From Papiliotrema nemorosa (lineage: Eukaryota; Basidiomycota; Tremellomycetes; Tremellales; Rhynchogastremaceae): a stretch of DNA of 64,000 nucleotides. The notes below the pieces were generated by a model. That model saw only the letters and a list, made by a program, of their open reading frames with translations, was not told the origin of the DNA and did not search any database. The translations under genes and the position numbers were made by a program. The stretch covers positions 124,001-188,000 of the forward strand of contig JASKOT010000012.1 of NCBI GenBank assembly GCA_032158125.1, written 5' to 3'. The stretch's first letter is position 1. Each line of letters opens with the position of its first letter. This document shows, one piece after another, positions 35,701 through 47,098 of this stretch.

Positions 35701-36066
35701 CTTCTTCAATCTCCTCTCGGTAGATTCGACTTCCGTCTCCCTCGACCCACCATAACCTTGGCCACCGCCTCGTCCTCCCCCTCGTCCGCCTCCCCCTCCT
35801 CTCCTGTCGTCTGCAGCATCAGCGACTGTACTGTACCTGCTTCCAGTCCAGCTGAACAGTGTATGAGAAAACACCAGACTCACCTCGTCTACCTCGACCT
35901 CTACCTCCTCCTCCGTTCCAAACTCCCCCTCCGCCCCCATAGCCTCCTCCGCCGCCACCTCCATACCCACCCCCACCACCACCTCCTCCGTACCCACCTC
36001 CAAATCCATTATTTTGAGGGTACATCCCGGAAGAAGGATACCCTCCATACCCGTTCGAGTAGCTCA
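32737..36066 (-). CDS. CBC1: Nuclear cap-binding protein subunit 1 (CBP80)
   Basis: Large subunit of the nuclear cap-binding complex, which holds the m7G cap with CBP20 and links capping to splicing and export. About ten or more exons, roughly 900 aa. After a Gly-rich N-terminus comes MIF4G-type helical sequence: GSTGIFEGFRVGVTQEPHKH, KAFRGWVEDRQWLNMRL, FFSLLVPAGLVTHASLLEVY, FPQIYYTGLITELCKASP, DWFATHLSNFGFQWMWKEW, SFSHFLNATERYLDLLRSL, and C-terminal FVKELLPWRFDVMDKQGLK, ending RAVWTEVLG. The N-terminal 90 residues are nearly all GGY and RGG-type repeats (35700-36066), not usual for CBP80; the first exon joint near 35820-35885 is uncertain. The order of blocks fits the family along its whole length. 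Confidence 0.88.
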
Positions 36067-36416
36067 TTGTAAGGCTTCCTGAGCTCCTTCTATACGCTGT
36101 GGTCTGTGCGAATGCCAATGGACAAGGGACAAAAGAATCCCGTGTAGTCCTCACAGCGAACAATAGGCGACAAAGTTGGATCCAAAGGACGGTGAACGAG
36201 TTCAGTTTGATGCGGTCATCGCCGCCTTCTCAAGGAGCGCTACTGTTGGCCTTCCGTTTCTGCCCATCTTGTGTGTAACAATCAACCTCACGGTATTGCA
36301 GAATACACGAGCAGTATGCATAGAGTGCACAGTGGACCATACGGAGCAAGCTATAGAAAGGAATAGGGAGATGGCTTGCCTGTTGTCTTTTGGGGGAGCC
36401 TCGAGGTGGTGTAACC
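36067..36416. promoter_or_regulatory. Promoter region of CBP80
   Basis: About 350 nt between the CBP80 start and the next stop on the same strand. No TATA box or repeat was recognised. Confidence 0.4.
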
Positions 36417-39400
36417 CTACACAGGGACGTCGTCCTGTAGAGGCGGACTACTCGCCAGAGGCGTGCCGATCGTACTGCTAGCCTCTCCGTTGGCTTTCTT
36501 TCCCGACTTCCTCTTCGCTTTCGGAGCGCTCTTTGACGGAGTTGTGCCTGCTGCTGACGCAGCCTTGCCACCTCCAAGACTGCTCCTCCCCTTGCCTTTG
36601 CCTTTGGCTGGAGCTCTTGATGTCACACTCGCCGGCGTCCCGGGCTCAGAAACGACACTCGCCTCGCCAGCTGCTGAAGATGCCGTACTGGCACGTTTGC
36701 CCTTCCCTTTGCCCTTCAACCCGCTCACTACATTGTGCTCAGGCGGGGGAACTGCCTCTTCTTCTTTACCCTCGTCTATGCCCTTCTTCCCCTTCTTCTT
36801 GCCTTTCTTATCCTCCAGACTCTGCACAGGCCCTGTGTCGAGCTTTTTCACCGCCTGCACATCTCCCTGTGAGATGTATACCACCCCGGTCCACGTTATC
36901 GGTGGAGGATCCTTGGGCGTATCGTCATCGCCCGGCGTACGGAATGTCCGAGGAGGATTCGGCACATTGATATCTCGTCTTTCCTCCAACACTGGTAGAC
37001 TCCGAAGGGGTTCTTGTGGGTTGACAGGTCTGGGACCGATGTACCATCCATCTAGGCTGGCTTTGTCCAGGAGCTTCGGCTTGACTTGAGATTTGGCTTT
37101 AGATACTGAAAGTCCAGATGCGAGTTCGTTCGATGTCGACGCAAGAGCTTCGCGAGGCTTCGGCCTAGACTGTAGTGTAGAATTCTGCGTCGGGTCCGGC
37201 AGAGCAGGGAAATCGACTTCCATGTCTTCCACTTCCAGCTCGGCTGAATTCGACTTGTATGTCGTCCTTCCCAGACAGACTGTGAATCAGCAAGAGTCCG
37301 AAGGCTCCGCGTGATTTAAGCTCACCAAACCCGAAACCCTCTGGTTTGAGCACGATCTCGACAGGAAGGTCGCCAGCCTTGACTCCAATCACATCGCCAT
37401 GTTGATACTTCAACGCTCCAAATCGCCTGTTTGCACCGTAACTAGCCCGGAAGCGCACCTCTCCATCTGAGCCTAGGAACAAAAGGCCGAGATAGTCACC
37501 AGGCTGTAATATTATATGCTGCGGGTCAGAATGACCTAAGTGGATAGACCACGACGCTCACCGGTGCAAGGCCTGACGGCAGTTCCGGCGGGAAAGCAGC
37601 AATGAGGAGCGAGTTGAAGCGCCTATACCGTCAGCAATCAAGACCGTTGTGCAAGGGATGCACACACTCTTTGGTCCCGGGCCACATACGACCGACACGC
37701 TCGTTCAATAGATCGATAGCGTCGAGTGTCTGTTGCAAGCACTGTGTCCAAGGTACAGGTTTTTCAACCGGGAAATGATCCAGTACAGGTGCGGCCTCGC
37801 CACAGAGCATGGTGTAGAAGGGCGACAGATACTGCTCTGATGCTATTTGTTCAGTCACTCCGCTTTGCACGGTAACAAACGGAAAGGCTTACAGCGAACA
37901 GTCACATTGGGCTGTGTATGCCTTCTCAAGGGCAACTCTTCCCTCCCTTGGCTTTGTAGACCCCTGAGAACGAGATTAGACGCCACATGACTCATCTTCC
38001 CTTCGGTGTTGAGGGCATGGAACACCTCTGCATGATCCCCCAGACCATCGGGTACATCAATACCATGTTTGATGACTTTGATATCGTCTTTGAACAGCGT
38101 CCACGCCATGGTCGTCTCGAATGGCCAGTTGGGTATCCCATCATCTTGTCTTGGACCATCGCACACCGGTCTCGACGGATCACGTAAGAAGAATGCGTCG
38201 TAGTGTTTCCTCGGGAACTGAATGATACGCTGTCACGTAAGGGACCACCTCTATGCAATATGTAAAGACTCACGCCGCAGGCTTGGCAATCCCATTTCGA
38301 CCAGGATCGACGTTCGTTGGCTTGCCCACAATCATCACATACCCAGGCTTTCCACCATTCTTTGCCTGCCCATCTGCGCCCTTCTCGTTCCTCTCCAGAA
38401 GGCAACGGCGGGCGGAGCTGAAGTGACAGCGAGTCGGGTGACACTCTCTCTACGGGCATGACTGAGTGAGGCGGCAGCGGCGGACGTCCAGTCAACCCGA
38501 GATTTGGATGTGATTGGCCTTCTCTAGGGAAATTCTCTTCAAACGCCGCACATTGCTCGTTGAGACACACGGCTGTATTCCGATAGACGATCTTTGACGT
38601 ATACTGGCATGATGGGCAGACGGCATAATAGTCTCGGTCTAATCCTGTTTGACCCGGAGGAAGTAGTGTCGGCTTGTCAGCGAGCAATCTCAATCCTTGA
38701 TCACTTGAATTGGGAATATGCGTCAAATTCGGAGTCGGCTGACGAGGAGGATCAGAGCGTGGCGTCCACCATGGTTGGTCTTGAGGTTCGCACCACTCGA
38801 ATCGGAATCGCCATACAACTTGAGCAGGTTTCGGTCCTTGCTTTTCCCACTCGTACGGTACAGGCTCCAACTGTCCGAGTCAGCATGACAATGGAACCAA
38901 TGCAATGTCCACTGTACTGACCCAAGAATCAACGATCCAGAACCAACCGAGAACGATGAACTTTCGCGGGACCTTGAAAGGTACGCCGACATAGTCACCC
39001 GCCAATGCGACAGCTACGGGTGTTCCGTATTTCTGAGCTTGTCTCAGGGCATTAATCTCCGCTCTCTCTGCGGGGGCTTCGGGATTTGGCGGTACAGACG
39101 GGGATTTAGAGGATTCTCCGACTGATCCATCTGCTGTTCGAAGAGCTTTCGCGGCATTGATGACGTGTATGGTGGGCGAATCAGGTCCAGCCATCAGCTC
39201 TTGCTGGGTAGGTGATGGCGCCTCTTGTGCTAGACTCTCAGATCGATGGATCGGCCGTGGTCGTCCGCTGAACATTAGCTCAAATCCAAAAAAAAGCCTC
39301 CAAACGTACATGTTCGCAACGATAGTTCCCGCCATCGATATCCTCTCGCCGTTGAGCTCCATCGTCGTTCCCCAGTAAGTACGATCCCCCGGCGGTCGAC

Positions 39401-40879
39401 CTTCCAAGATGACTCCTCTCGCTACACCCCCTTTTCCGACCTCTACACTAGCTCCTTCACTCCTGATGGGATTACGCAAATACTCTGTTGCGCTGCACAA
39501 TGCACGTCGAGTATGAGACCATACAGGACATGCGCCGCGCATATCTCTCAATGGGGGTTTCTGGGCGTTCTCCTCTAATAGCCTGAAATACTCTTCGTCG
39601 GCTTTGGACAATGGTTGGTCTGGCTTCAACGTCTTGCTGGGTAGACTTGATCGAGGTCTAGTCGCTCCTTTCACCGGTGCTTTGAATGATGTCGAGCTTT
39701 GGCCCGGCTTGTCGAACCCAGTATTCGAGGTCGGCCCTGTGACATGGCGTGGATTCCCCTCATCATCCAGGGTCTCGGGATCGATCTGATCGGCAGACAA
39801 CCTCCTCTTCTTCTTGACTCGTTTACCTCGTCCACTTTCCGTTGTTGCTCTACCATTCTCCATCGCTGAACCATTGGGACTTCCATTCTCGTGGGACTCG
39901 ATTTGACTCGCAGACCGTTTCAGTTCCGGGTGTTCCGAGTTTGAATCATGAACTTTCCGCTTTGATATCCGTAAGAAACGCCATGTTGTCCCGGGACTAC
40001 AGCTCTGTCCGTTCCCAGTACAGTTTCCGCATCTGGGATAGCCCCTGTCGCAGTGACGTCTCACGGACTGATCTGCACACTCGGCACACGCTGCTGGTAC
40101 AAAATATCTCGGCTCGACTGTTGGTCAGCGGACGAATTCGACATCGGTCCTAAAGCTTACGAGTGTTTCTGTCTATTCCCATCCAGATGCTCGACTTTTC
40201 CAGTCGGTCATCTAGAGCAACAGGGAAGAATTCAGGTCGAAAGAGATTGGTGGAAGCCACGCCTCCTAGTGGAGGTTTGTATTCCATTGAATCGAAATAG
40301 GGATTTGCCATCTTGTCCGCCCAATAGTTGACCTGACTGGGAGGATGATACGGCGGTGTCGCTATACCTTTGAGCTTCTCTACATTCGATAATGACGTGC
40401 TAGGCAGCTGAGGCGCGGTCGATGGTCCTGGCGTTTCAGAATAGGATTGGCTAGGCGTGGGTCTGGTCTGAGCGGCGGTTGACCTATGTAAGGGTCAGCG
40501 ATGTAGCCGCCGTTTGGAGACGTGCTTGGACTTACTCGGTGCTCGTAACGATTGTCGCGGTCGTTTTGGCTGGAGAAGGATTATCTTGAGCGACAATTGA
40601 CGATGAAGAGCCCGTTTGAGCCCCTGCGCCCTGCTGCATGGCCCGTTCGACCGGCAAGGGTATAGAAGGACCCGCCGCATGTGTCGCTGCCCATTCTTCC
40701 AGTGTAGCGATCCTGTTCGATTTGGATGCAGGCTCTAGTATGCTGGGCTTTTCTGCAGGAAGTGACGCGGTGAGTGTTGCGGCAGGAGGGGCGGCTGGCG
40801 GGGCAGGGGTTTGACGGCTCGTACTATCCAGTGAATCCGTCGCGGCCTGCTCCGTAGGCGAGACCGGATCGATGTCCAT
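36417..40879 (-). CDS. Large zinc-cluster protein with a degenerate AlkB/2OG-dioxygenase-like C-terminal half
   Basis: Multi-exon gene, roughly 1,300 aa, starting MDIDPVSPTEQAATD. N-terminal half: disordered, then a Zn2Cys6-like cluster (CAEC, HCDRGYPRCGNCTGNGQSC). Next, a domain with LNGERISMAGTI and FIVLGWFWIVDSW, and two zinc ribbons (YAVCPSCQY...CLNEQC and WVCDDCG...WDCQACG). The C-terminal half (37300-38100) has the order seen in AlkB-like proteins of mushrooms: helices, FNSLLIAAF, LGLLFLGSDGEVRFRASYG, YQHGDVIGVKAG and PVEIVLKPEG. The Fe-binding HxD that should follow FNxLL is missing, as is the distal His. I infer a non-catalytic reader of DNA or chromatin. The tail is Lys/Gly-rich (KGKGKGKR repeats), typical of nucleic-acid binding. 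Existence of the gene is firm; the fold is an inference. Confidence 0.72.
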
Positions 40880-41312
40880 GCCGGTTCAGAAGCGGTTATG
40901 GACGACGCTGCTACAAGGAGATGATCGAGTAGCGCGAAGGTGCGTGGAAGGTGTATAACGAGTTGTGCAGCCAAACTGACTTTGCCCCTTGAAACGGTCC
41001 CAAACCGTGACCAGATTCAACGATGTCCAGTAAGCTGAAGGGAGGTTCTGAGGTATATCTATATACCATAGAATGTCCCTTCAGCTCTTCTGATTGTTTT
41101 TGAGAACCTGGGGGCGGTAGTTTTCTAGAAGGTTGAGGTGTGGGATAGGGTGCAACTTGGGATAATTGGGATGAGATGGGGGTCGACAAGATCCAAAACG
41201 TCAAAGTGAGTTGGACTCTAGTTTGGGATTCACCACCCAACCCTCTGTCCCATCTATCCTCCTTTTGCTTCACGTCCACTCGCTCACTCGAGGCTCAGAT
41301 ATAGTCTTAAAG
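40880..41312. promoter_or_regulatory. Divergent promoter with a short palindrome
   Basis: About 430 nt between divergent starts. At 41052-41067 lies an inverted repeat, GGTATAT-CT-ATATACC, with perfect 7-bp arms, 173 nt from one start and 246 nt from the other. It could be a dimer-binding site or two back-to-back TATA elements. Confidence 0.45.
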
Positions 41313-42888
41313 ATGTGGAACAATATCAGAAGCTCTTTCTCCGGGCCAAAAGACCCCTTGTCTTCGAGGGAAGTAGGCTATACTGCCATTGACAACCAAG
41401 ATGACCGTACCGACACGTCGGTCCACTCGACTCGCGTCCCGGTCGCATCTGCTACAACACACGAGAGAGGTGTCTATTGGGCGTTTTGGGTTCTAGGTGC
41501 TGGCGTACTACTCGCGTGGAATGGTGAGCAAAGCTCCCATGCATGGTAGTCTGGAACTCATGCGCAGTCTTGATATGTACCATGCCTCTATTATCGTCGT
41601 TCTTCATGGAAGAGGATCCTCATCATGCCAATTTGGCGAGCTGGCTTTCGTCAGTGTACTGCTTTGGCAATCTGTTCTTCCTCGGTCTGGCACAGAGAGA
41701 CGCAGGCAATGTCAGTCACCTCGTGTTGCTCGCCCGTCACCATGCTAATTACCAGATGTCGCCTTCCTCGGCTCTTAGAGCATCGCTGTTGCTCCTCTTT
41801 ATCCTTTCTCTTCTCATGGCTTTCCCCCTCACACCGATTTTGCTCCCCGCCTTATCTTCGAACACGCTCCTTTTCCCTCTTCTGATCATCCTCACTCTGC
41901 TTCTTTCCCTGTCCACGGCTATCCTGCAGTGGGCGGTCTTTGCCCTCGCATCCCTTTGGGGTTCGCAAGAGATTCTCGGCGTCATGTCGGGTCAAGGCGG
42001 GATCGCAGTGCTAGTATCAGGTGCTCAAGTCTTTCTCGCAATCTTCTCAGCGCTCGGATCAGGTGGAGCAGGGGAAACAGCCGGCCAATCTCGTATGGCC
42101 GGTGTTGGATTATGGGCGTTGGGCGCGGTCGGTGCAGCGGGATGTATGGCTGCGCATAGGTATCTCGTCCGACACCCAGATTATGACCGGATCATGGAGC
42201 CTCTTTTCCTGCGGAGGGACGCAGACGAGAGGAAGAATGGGTCGGAGGTCACAAAGAAGGTTTTTAGGAAGAACATCTCGCTCGAGCTTGCGGTGGCATG
42301 GGTGTTCGTGGTCACTCTGGTGGGACTCATCTCGTGTCCCAGATTTGTGCTCATAGTAGTCTGTATTCCCGCCTATCACCAGCCGCATCTTGTCGGTTGA
42401 TACCACCTCAGGGCGGTTCCACCAACCTTCGGTGTTCATTCCATTGCATTTTCTCCTTTTCAACAGTGAGTCATTTTGCCAGAGTCAGCTGAACGCAAGT
42501 CGGTGACTATGTCGGCCGGACTTACCTCTCAAACATCCCCCTCTTGCTCACCACCAATCATTCCAGGGTACTACTCTGGTCCTTCGCCCGAACACTCTTT
42601 ATCCCCCTCTTCCTCGCTTGCAACGTTGTCGGCCGGACCTCTACTCCATGGATCAACTCGGACACCGTGTACTTTATCATCCTTTTCGCCTGTGGCGCGA
42701 CAAACGGGTGGATCAGCTCGCTCAGCATGATCCTTGCCTCGTCGCCCGCCCTGAATCCGCGAATCCTAGACGAGGAGAAGGACGTCGCGGGAACGCTGGC
42801 GGCTTTCTGCTTGGTGGCAGGATTGGCTGGAGGAAGTATATTATCCTTCGGTGTCAGTTACCTTGTCGGAGGCTCGACATTATCATAG
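41313..42888 (+). CDS. Equilibrative nucleoside transporter (ENT family)
   Basis: Exons 41313-41523, 41568-41710, 41756-42319, 42360-42465, 42500-42888; 470 aa. Integral membrane carrier with about eleven helices. ENT marks are WAFWVLGAGVLLAWNVLICTM in TM1, FGSQ-like WGSQEILGVMSGQGG after TM4, the central hydrophilic loop (RRDADERKNGSEV), VTLSVFPPIT, and DYVGRTYLSNIP in TM8 with the conserved Asp-Arg pair. Family members move nucleosides or nucleobases; yeast Fun26 sits on the vacuole. Which membrane is used here cannot be read from sequence. Confidence 0.92.
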
Positions 42889-43023
42889 ATTCCCTGAGCA
42901 TGTTGTACCTTTATTGATATCGAATGCACTTGATCAAAATGGATGTCATGTCGTGAGGATCAAATATGATCGACTACGTTCGGTCGTCAAGATATCGTCA
43001 GGGTCTGATACGTGTCATTACAT

Positions 43024-43937
43024 CTACTCCCCCAAACCCATCGGATCGTCTGCCTCCTCTCCCACTCCCACTTCTTTGTTTGCTCCCCATTCTGCCTCGT
43101 GCACATACTCGTCACCGGCCTGGTTGAACATGTCCTCTTCATCTTCGTCCTCCTCCATGATGTGTGATTGTGCAGTCGCTTGCGCGGCCCCTCGAGGATA
43201 CCATATCCTTCGCGCGGTCTCAACATGAATGTCGAGTTCAGGTGGATGTTGAGGGAGGAGGGTGGAAGAGACATCTTGTGCTAGATCGGCAAGCAGAGCT
43301 TCTTGGTCGTGGCCAAAACGGGACTCGAGGTCTTCTATAACCTGTTTCGTCAATGATACAACCCACCGAGCGGGAGAAGGACTCACGCAGAATAGCTCGG
43401 CGTCTTCACTCGGAGCGAGGTTGACCAATTGTAGTACTTCTGATTTGACCAGACCCCTCTCTTGAAGCTTGTCGATCAAGTCGACGACACCTTGATCCGT
43501 CTGCCGAGCAGTGGGACACAGCCCAGAGCACAAATAAGAGATGACCTCCCTCGATCAGCCCAACATCTACCTCGACACTATTCACCTACCTGATCCGAGA
43601 CCCATACGAGCTCTTCACTGATCCCTCTTCGTTCCGCCACCTTCTCCTTGACATCCTGATCTGGCGAAACGATCAATTCTGGGAAATCTTCCAATAAACT
43701 GATTGGTTTCTTCGCCTTGCCTTTCCTCCTGTCTCGGGATTTCGGATCGTCATCTTCATCATCTGGAATAGGATAGCGTTTCTTGAGGATGGTCTCGGTA
43801 CGTTCTTTCCGGGTAGAAATGAGTTGTCGCAAGTCGTCATTGTCCCTTTTGACGTTGAGAAAGTGGGTCAAGACTTCCCGATTGGAAAGGTGGATGGGTG
43901 GGGTATTGGCGAACTTCCTAGTTAACAAATCGTCCAT
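43024..43937 (-). CDS. RPC17: RNA polymerase III subunit RPC17 (Rpc9/CRCP)
   Basis: Partner of Rpc25 in the Pol III stalk that contacts TFIIIB. Visible: SNREVLTHFLN near the N-terminus, a charged insert with RRKGKAKKP, then the HRDC-like helices DLIDKLQERGLVKSEVLQLV, LAPSEDAELFCVIEDLESRF and LLADLAQDVSSTLL. These line up in order with the human CRCP core (KLTKAEKLQLLN, VEIQLMVEESEERL). An acidic C-terminal tail ends GLGE. Two introns lie between 43580 and 43330. The usual N-terminal helix of the family is short here; an upstream ATG at about 44035 (MKVLLTH) might belong to a missed first exon, but its frame does not join cleanly. Confidence 0.85.
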
Positions 43938-44341
43938 ACATGGTCTGTGCAGCTCACCTTCATCTCGTGTGCTGTGCTACCTGTTCATTTGTTGTTGTTG
44001 TACTCACCGAGAGCATGGGTGAGGAGTACCTTCATGAGAGGGTGTCCAGAAATCTCCCAAACTAACCACGTGACCTCCACGTGTCTCTTTTTTTGCCACC
44101 CGACATCGGAGATTTTTGCCCTCCACCCGCGTCGCGTCGCGTTCACTTTGGACATAGTTTCTCAAGGCATACATCCTACACACTTCATCCTCGTTCTGGC
44201 TATCAATCAAGGTATCCTGGAGTAGGAATACAACGCAAAGAGGTTCGCCTGGATTGTCACCTGTCGCTCGGTATTTTCGCGAGCCGACAGAATAGCCTTT
44301 GTTCTCAAGTTTCTGTACGAACTACGAATCCCGGTGGCAGC
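43938..44341. promoter_or_regulatory. Divergent promoter, RPC17 / MBP1
   Basis: About 400 nt between divergent starts, with a (GTT/CAA)-rich patch near 43990-44005. No TATA box was recognised. Confidence 0.4.
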
Positions 44342-46926
44342 ATGGTCAAGAAGCCGCCAGCAGGCGAGGATGCTCCTCCAAATACAATCTACAAGGTCAG
44401 TCCCACTTCTTGAATGACTCTGAGAGCTCTATACTGATTCTCAGGCTACGTATAGGTAAGCATGCCATCTTGGACCTTGGTGCGAACGAGACAGCTAACG
44501 TTCCTTTCTTTACTCTTTCAGTGGCGTGTAAGTCGAGCGGAAGCCTCGTGTCGGTCCCGGCTGATCCCAGACCTGTATATGAAATGATCTGTCGAGATGT
44601 AGCAGTCATGCGTAGACGATCTGATGCGTACTTGAACGCCACACAGATCCTCAAAGTCGCCGGCTTTGATAAACCTCAACGGACGCGGGTCCTCGAGCGC
44701 GAGGTACAGAAAGGCGAGCACGAGAAAGTGCAAGGAGGGTACGGAAAGTATCAAGGTGAGTCAACTCTTTTTGCGCAAGGTGATGAGCTGAAAGCAGGCA
44801 CGTGGATTCCGATCGAACGAGGATTGGCTTTGGCCAAACAGTACGAAGTAGAAGATCTCCTTAGACCGATCATCGATTACGTACCGACTTCGGTCTCACC
44901 TCCTCCGGCTCCCAAGCATGCCGTGGCACCCCCTAGTAAACCTCGGAAGGAAAAGAAAGAAATCTCCACCCCGCTGAAGACTGGTCCGACGTCTGCTGCT
45001 GCTCTCCAGGCTCAAGCGCAATTGGCTCAATCGGGTCAAAAATCAACCGCAAAGAAGCCAAGGCGGAAGAAGGTTCAGTCGACTCCTGAGCACTTGTCGA
45101 GTGAACGGGATGAAGAGGAGGAGAGCATACCAGAGCCTGCACCACGGGACGATGACGAGTCTTCCAGCATGACTCCTTCACCGGTCCCTTCTGCCGCGGG
45201 TGCTACATTGATGGACATCGAAAATGCGGCAGAATATAGCAGCTCGCTGGATCCGGGATCTAGCGCTCGGAAGCGTACAGTCGCAGAGATGATGGACGAG
45301 GATGTCAACCAATACGAGCGCTTACAACGCGCGAGAGGAGGCAGTGCCGTGCATACTCCTCATGGGTCTCCCCAACCGCTAGGACCGGGAGTTGAACCAG
45401 GATTAGGACCGGAACAATATACGGACATCATCTTGACCTATTTCGTTTCGGAAACATCGCAAATCCCCCCTCTTCTCGTCTCCCCTCCTCCAGACTTCAA
45501 TGCGAATGAGCAGATTGACGAGGACGGTCACACCGCCTTACATTGGGCTTGCGCGATGGGACGTGTGCGAGTGGTGAAATTGCTTCTCACCGCCGGCGCA
45601 TCGATTTTCCTAGGCAACAGCGCCGAGCAAACACCTCTAATGAGGAGCGTAATGTTCTCCAACAACTATGACGTCCGAAAATTCCCCGAATTATACGAAC
45701 TCTTGCACCGATCTACGCTAAATATCGACAAGCACAATCGGACCGTTTTCCACCATATCGCCAATCTCGCCTTGACCAAGGGCAAGACTCATGCCGCCAG
45801 GTATTACATGGAGACCATCTTGTCCCGCTTATCCGACTATCCGCAGGAGTTAGCCGATGTCATCAACTTCCAAGATGAGGACGGCGAGACGGCCCTAACA
45901 CTGGCGGCTCGGGCAAGGAGCAGACGCTTGGTCAAGGCTTTACTCGACCATGGGGCGGACCCAAAGATCAAGAACCGCGATTTCAAATCGGCCGAGGACT
46001 ACATCCTGGAGGACGAGCGTTTCCGATCTTCCCCTGTGCGTGGATCGAATGGTGACGTGAAACCCTCGATCTCGGAATCTAAACCTCCCATGCTCTACAG
46101 CTCGGAAGCTGCCAAATTGGCAGGCGGTACGTGTCTGAACGACATTACTGCCCACATGCAATCACTAGCCCGGTCTTTTGATGCCGAATTGCAGGGAAAG
46201 GAGAGGGCCATATTACAGGCCAAGGCGCTTTTGACGTCGACACATGCCGATGTGACGGAAACGACGAAACGTATAGCTGCCCTGAACGAGCAGTCTGCCC
46301 CACTGGATGGCGCCAAGCGCGAATTAGAGGCACTGCAACGTGAGCTGCACTGCAAGATTGGAGATGGTATGCGGGATGGATTTGAGACGTGGAATGCGGG
46401 CCAAGAATCAAGATTGGCAGCGTGGAGCAATGGTGAGATGGGAGATTACTCGGACCTCGAAGCGGAACAGGTAGTCCCGGCTGGAGGTCCAGAAGTTGTC
46501 CAAGCAGAAGAGGACAGACTGAGGTGGGAGATTGAAGAGAAGAGGAGGAAGAGGAAAGAGCTGGTCTCGCGTTTGGTCACCGCGCAAGCTGATGTAAGTT
46601 GATCAAAACTGTCCCATGTCTTCCGCTGATGATTAGACTGGAACCGGCGAAAAGATTGGACAATATAGGAGGCTCATCGCTGCAGGATGCGGGGGTAAAG
46701 TTGCCCCGAATGATGTGGACGACATCATGACCCAATTCCTTGATGTGAGTGCTTCAAGACGACGCCCAAGTGGTTTATGCTCATCGAGTAGACCCTGGAG
46801 AGCGAGGCAGCTCAGGGTACGAGCAATCAACAATTCTTAGCATCCACGACGCAGAAACAATCGGCTGGACCGGTGACCGTAAACGGGACGAATGGAGCAA
46901 ATGGAGGATTAAGTTTCCGCTCATAG
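44342..46926 (+). CDS. MBS1: APSES-ankyrin cell-cycle transcription factor (Mbp1/Swi4-like, Mbs1)
   Basis: DNA-binding subunit of an MBF/SBF-type factor that drives G1/S genes. Exons 44342-44395, 44445-44455, 44522-44527, 44571-44755, 44798-46593, 46637-46744, 46792-46926; 764 aa. The APSES domain reads IYKATYSGVPVYEMICRD, MRRRSDAYLNATQILKVAG, KPQRTRVLEREVQKGEHEK and GGYGKYQGTWIPIERG. Part of its first motif is coded by two microexons of 11 and 6 nt; without them the frame and the conserved motif are lost. Ankyrin repeats follow (GHTALHWACAMGRVRVVKLL; DGETALTLAARARSRRLVKA), then a C-terminal coiled coil expected to bind a Swi6-like partner or itself. The middle carries a basic patch (KKPRRKK) suited to nuclear import. 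Confidence 0.95.
44445..44455 (+). other. Microexon of 11 nt in MBS1
   Basis: GCTACGTATAG, flanked by an AG acceptor and GTAAGC donor. It codes A-T-Y and two bases of Ser in the conserved ATYSGVPVYE motif. Confidence 0.88.
44522..44527 (+). other. Microexon of 6 nt in MBS1
   Basis: TGGCGT between a CTTTCAG acceptor and a GTAAGT donor. It completes Ser, codes Gly, and begins Val of the APSES motif. Confidence 0.86.
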
Positions 46927-47098
46927 TGATTTGAGGGTTGTGTGTGCAAGTCAACAGAAGAAGAAGCATTCAGATATGTCACACTTTTCTTATTCCCTAC
47001 GATTTGAAGTGATAGTACTCCGTAGTACTATGACCATGTCATGGCGCTGAACATGTCTGATCCTTACTACAAATGTCCAGCACAGGGAGTCGAGCAGA

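Noticed and set aside
35638..36048. 136-codon Glu/Val-rich minus-strand frame
   Set aside because: Shifted reading of the Gly-rich repeats of CBP80, made open by the biased composition.
36463..37089. 208-codon plus-strand frame rich in Leu, Pro and Phe
   Set aside because: Antisense of the Lys/Gly-rich tail of the zinc-cluster protein; the composition is what that complement gives.
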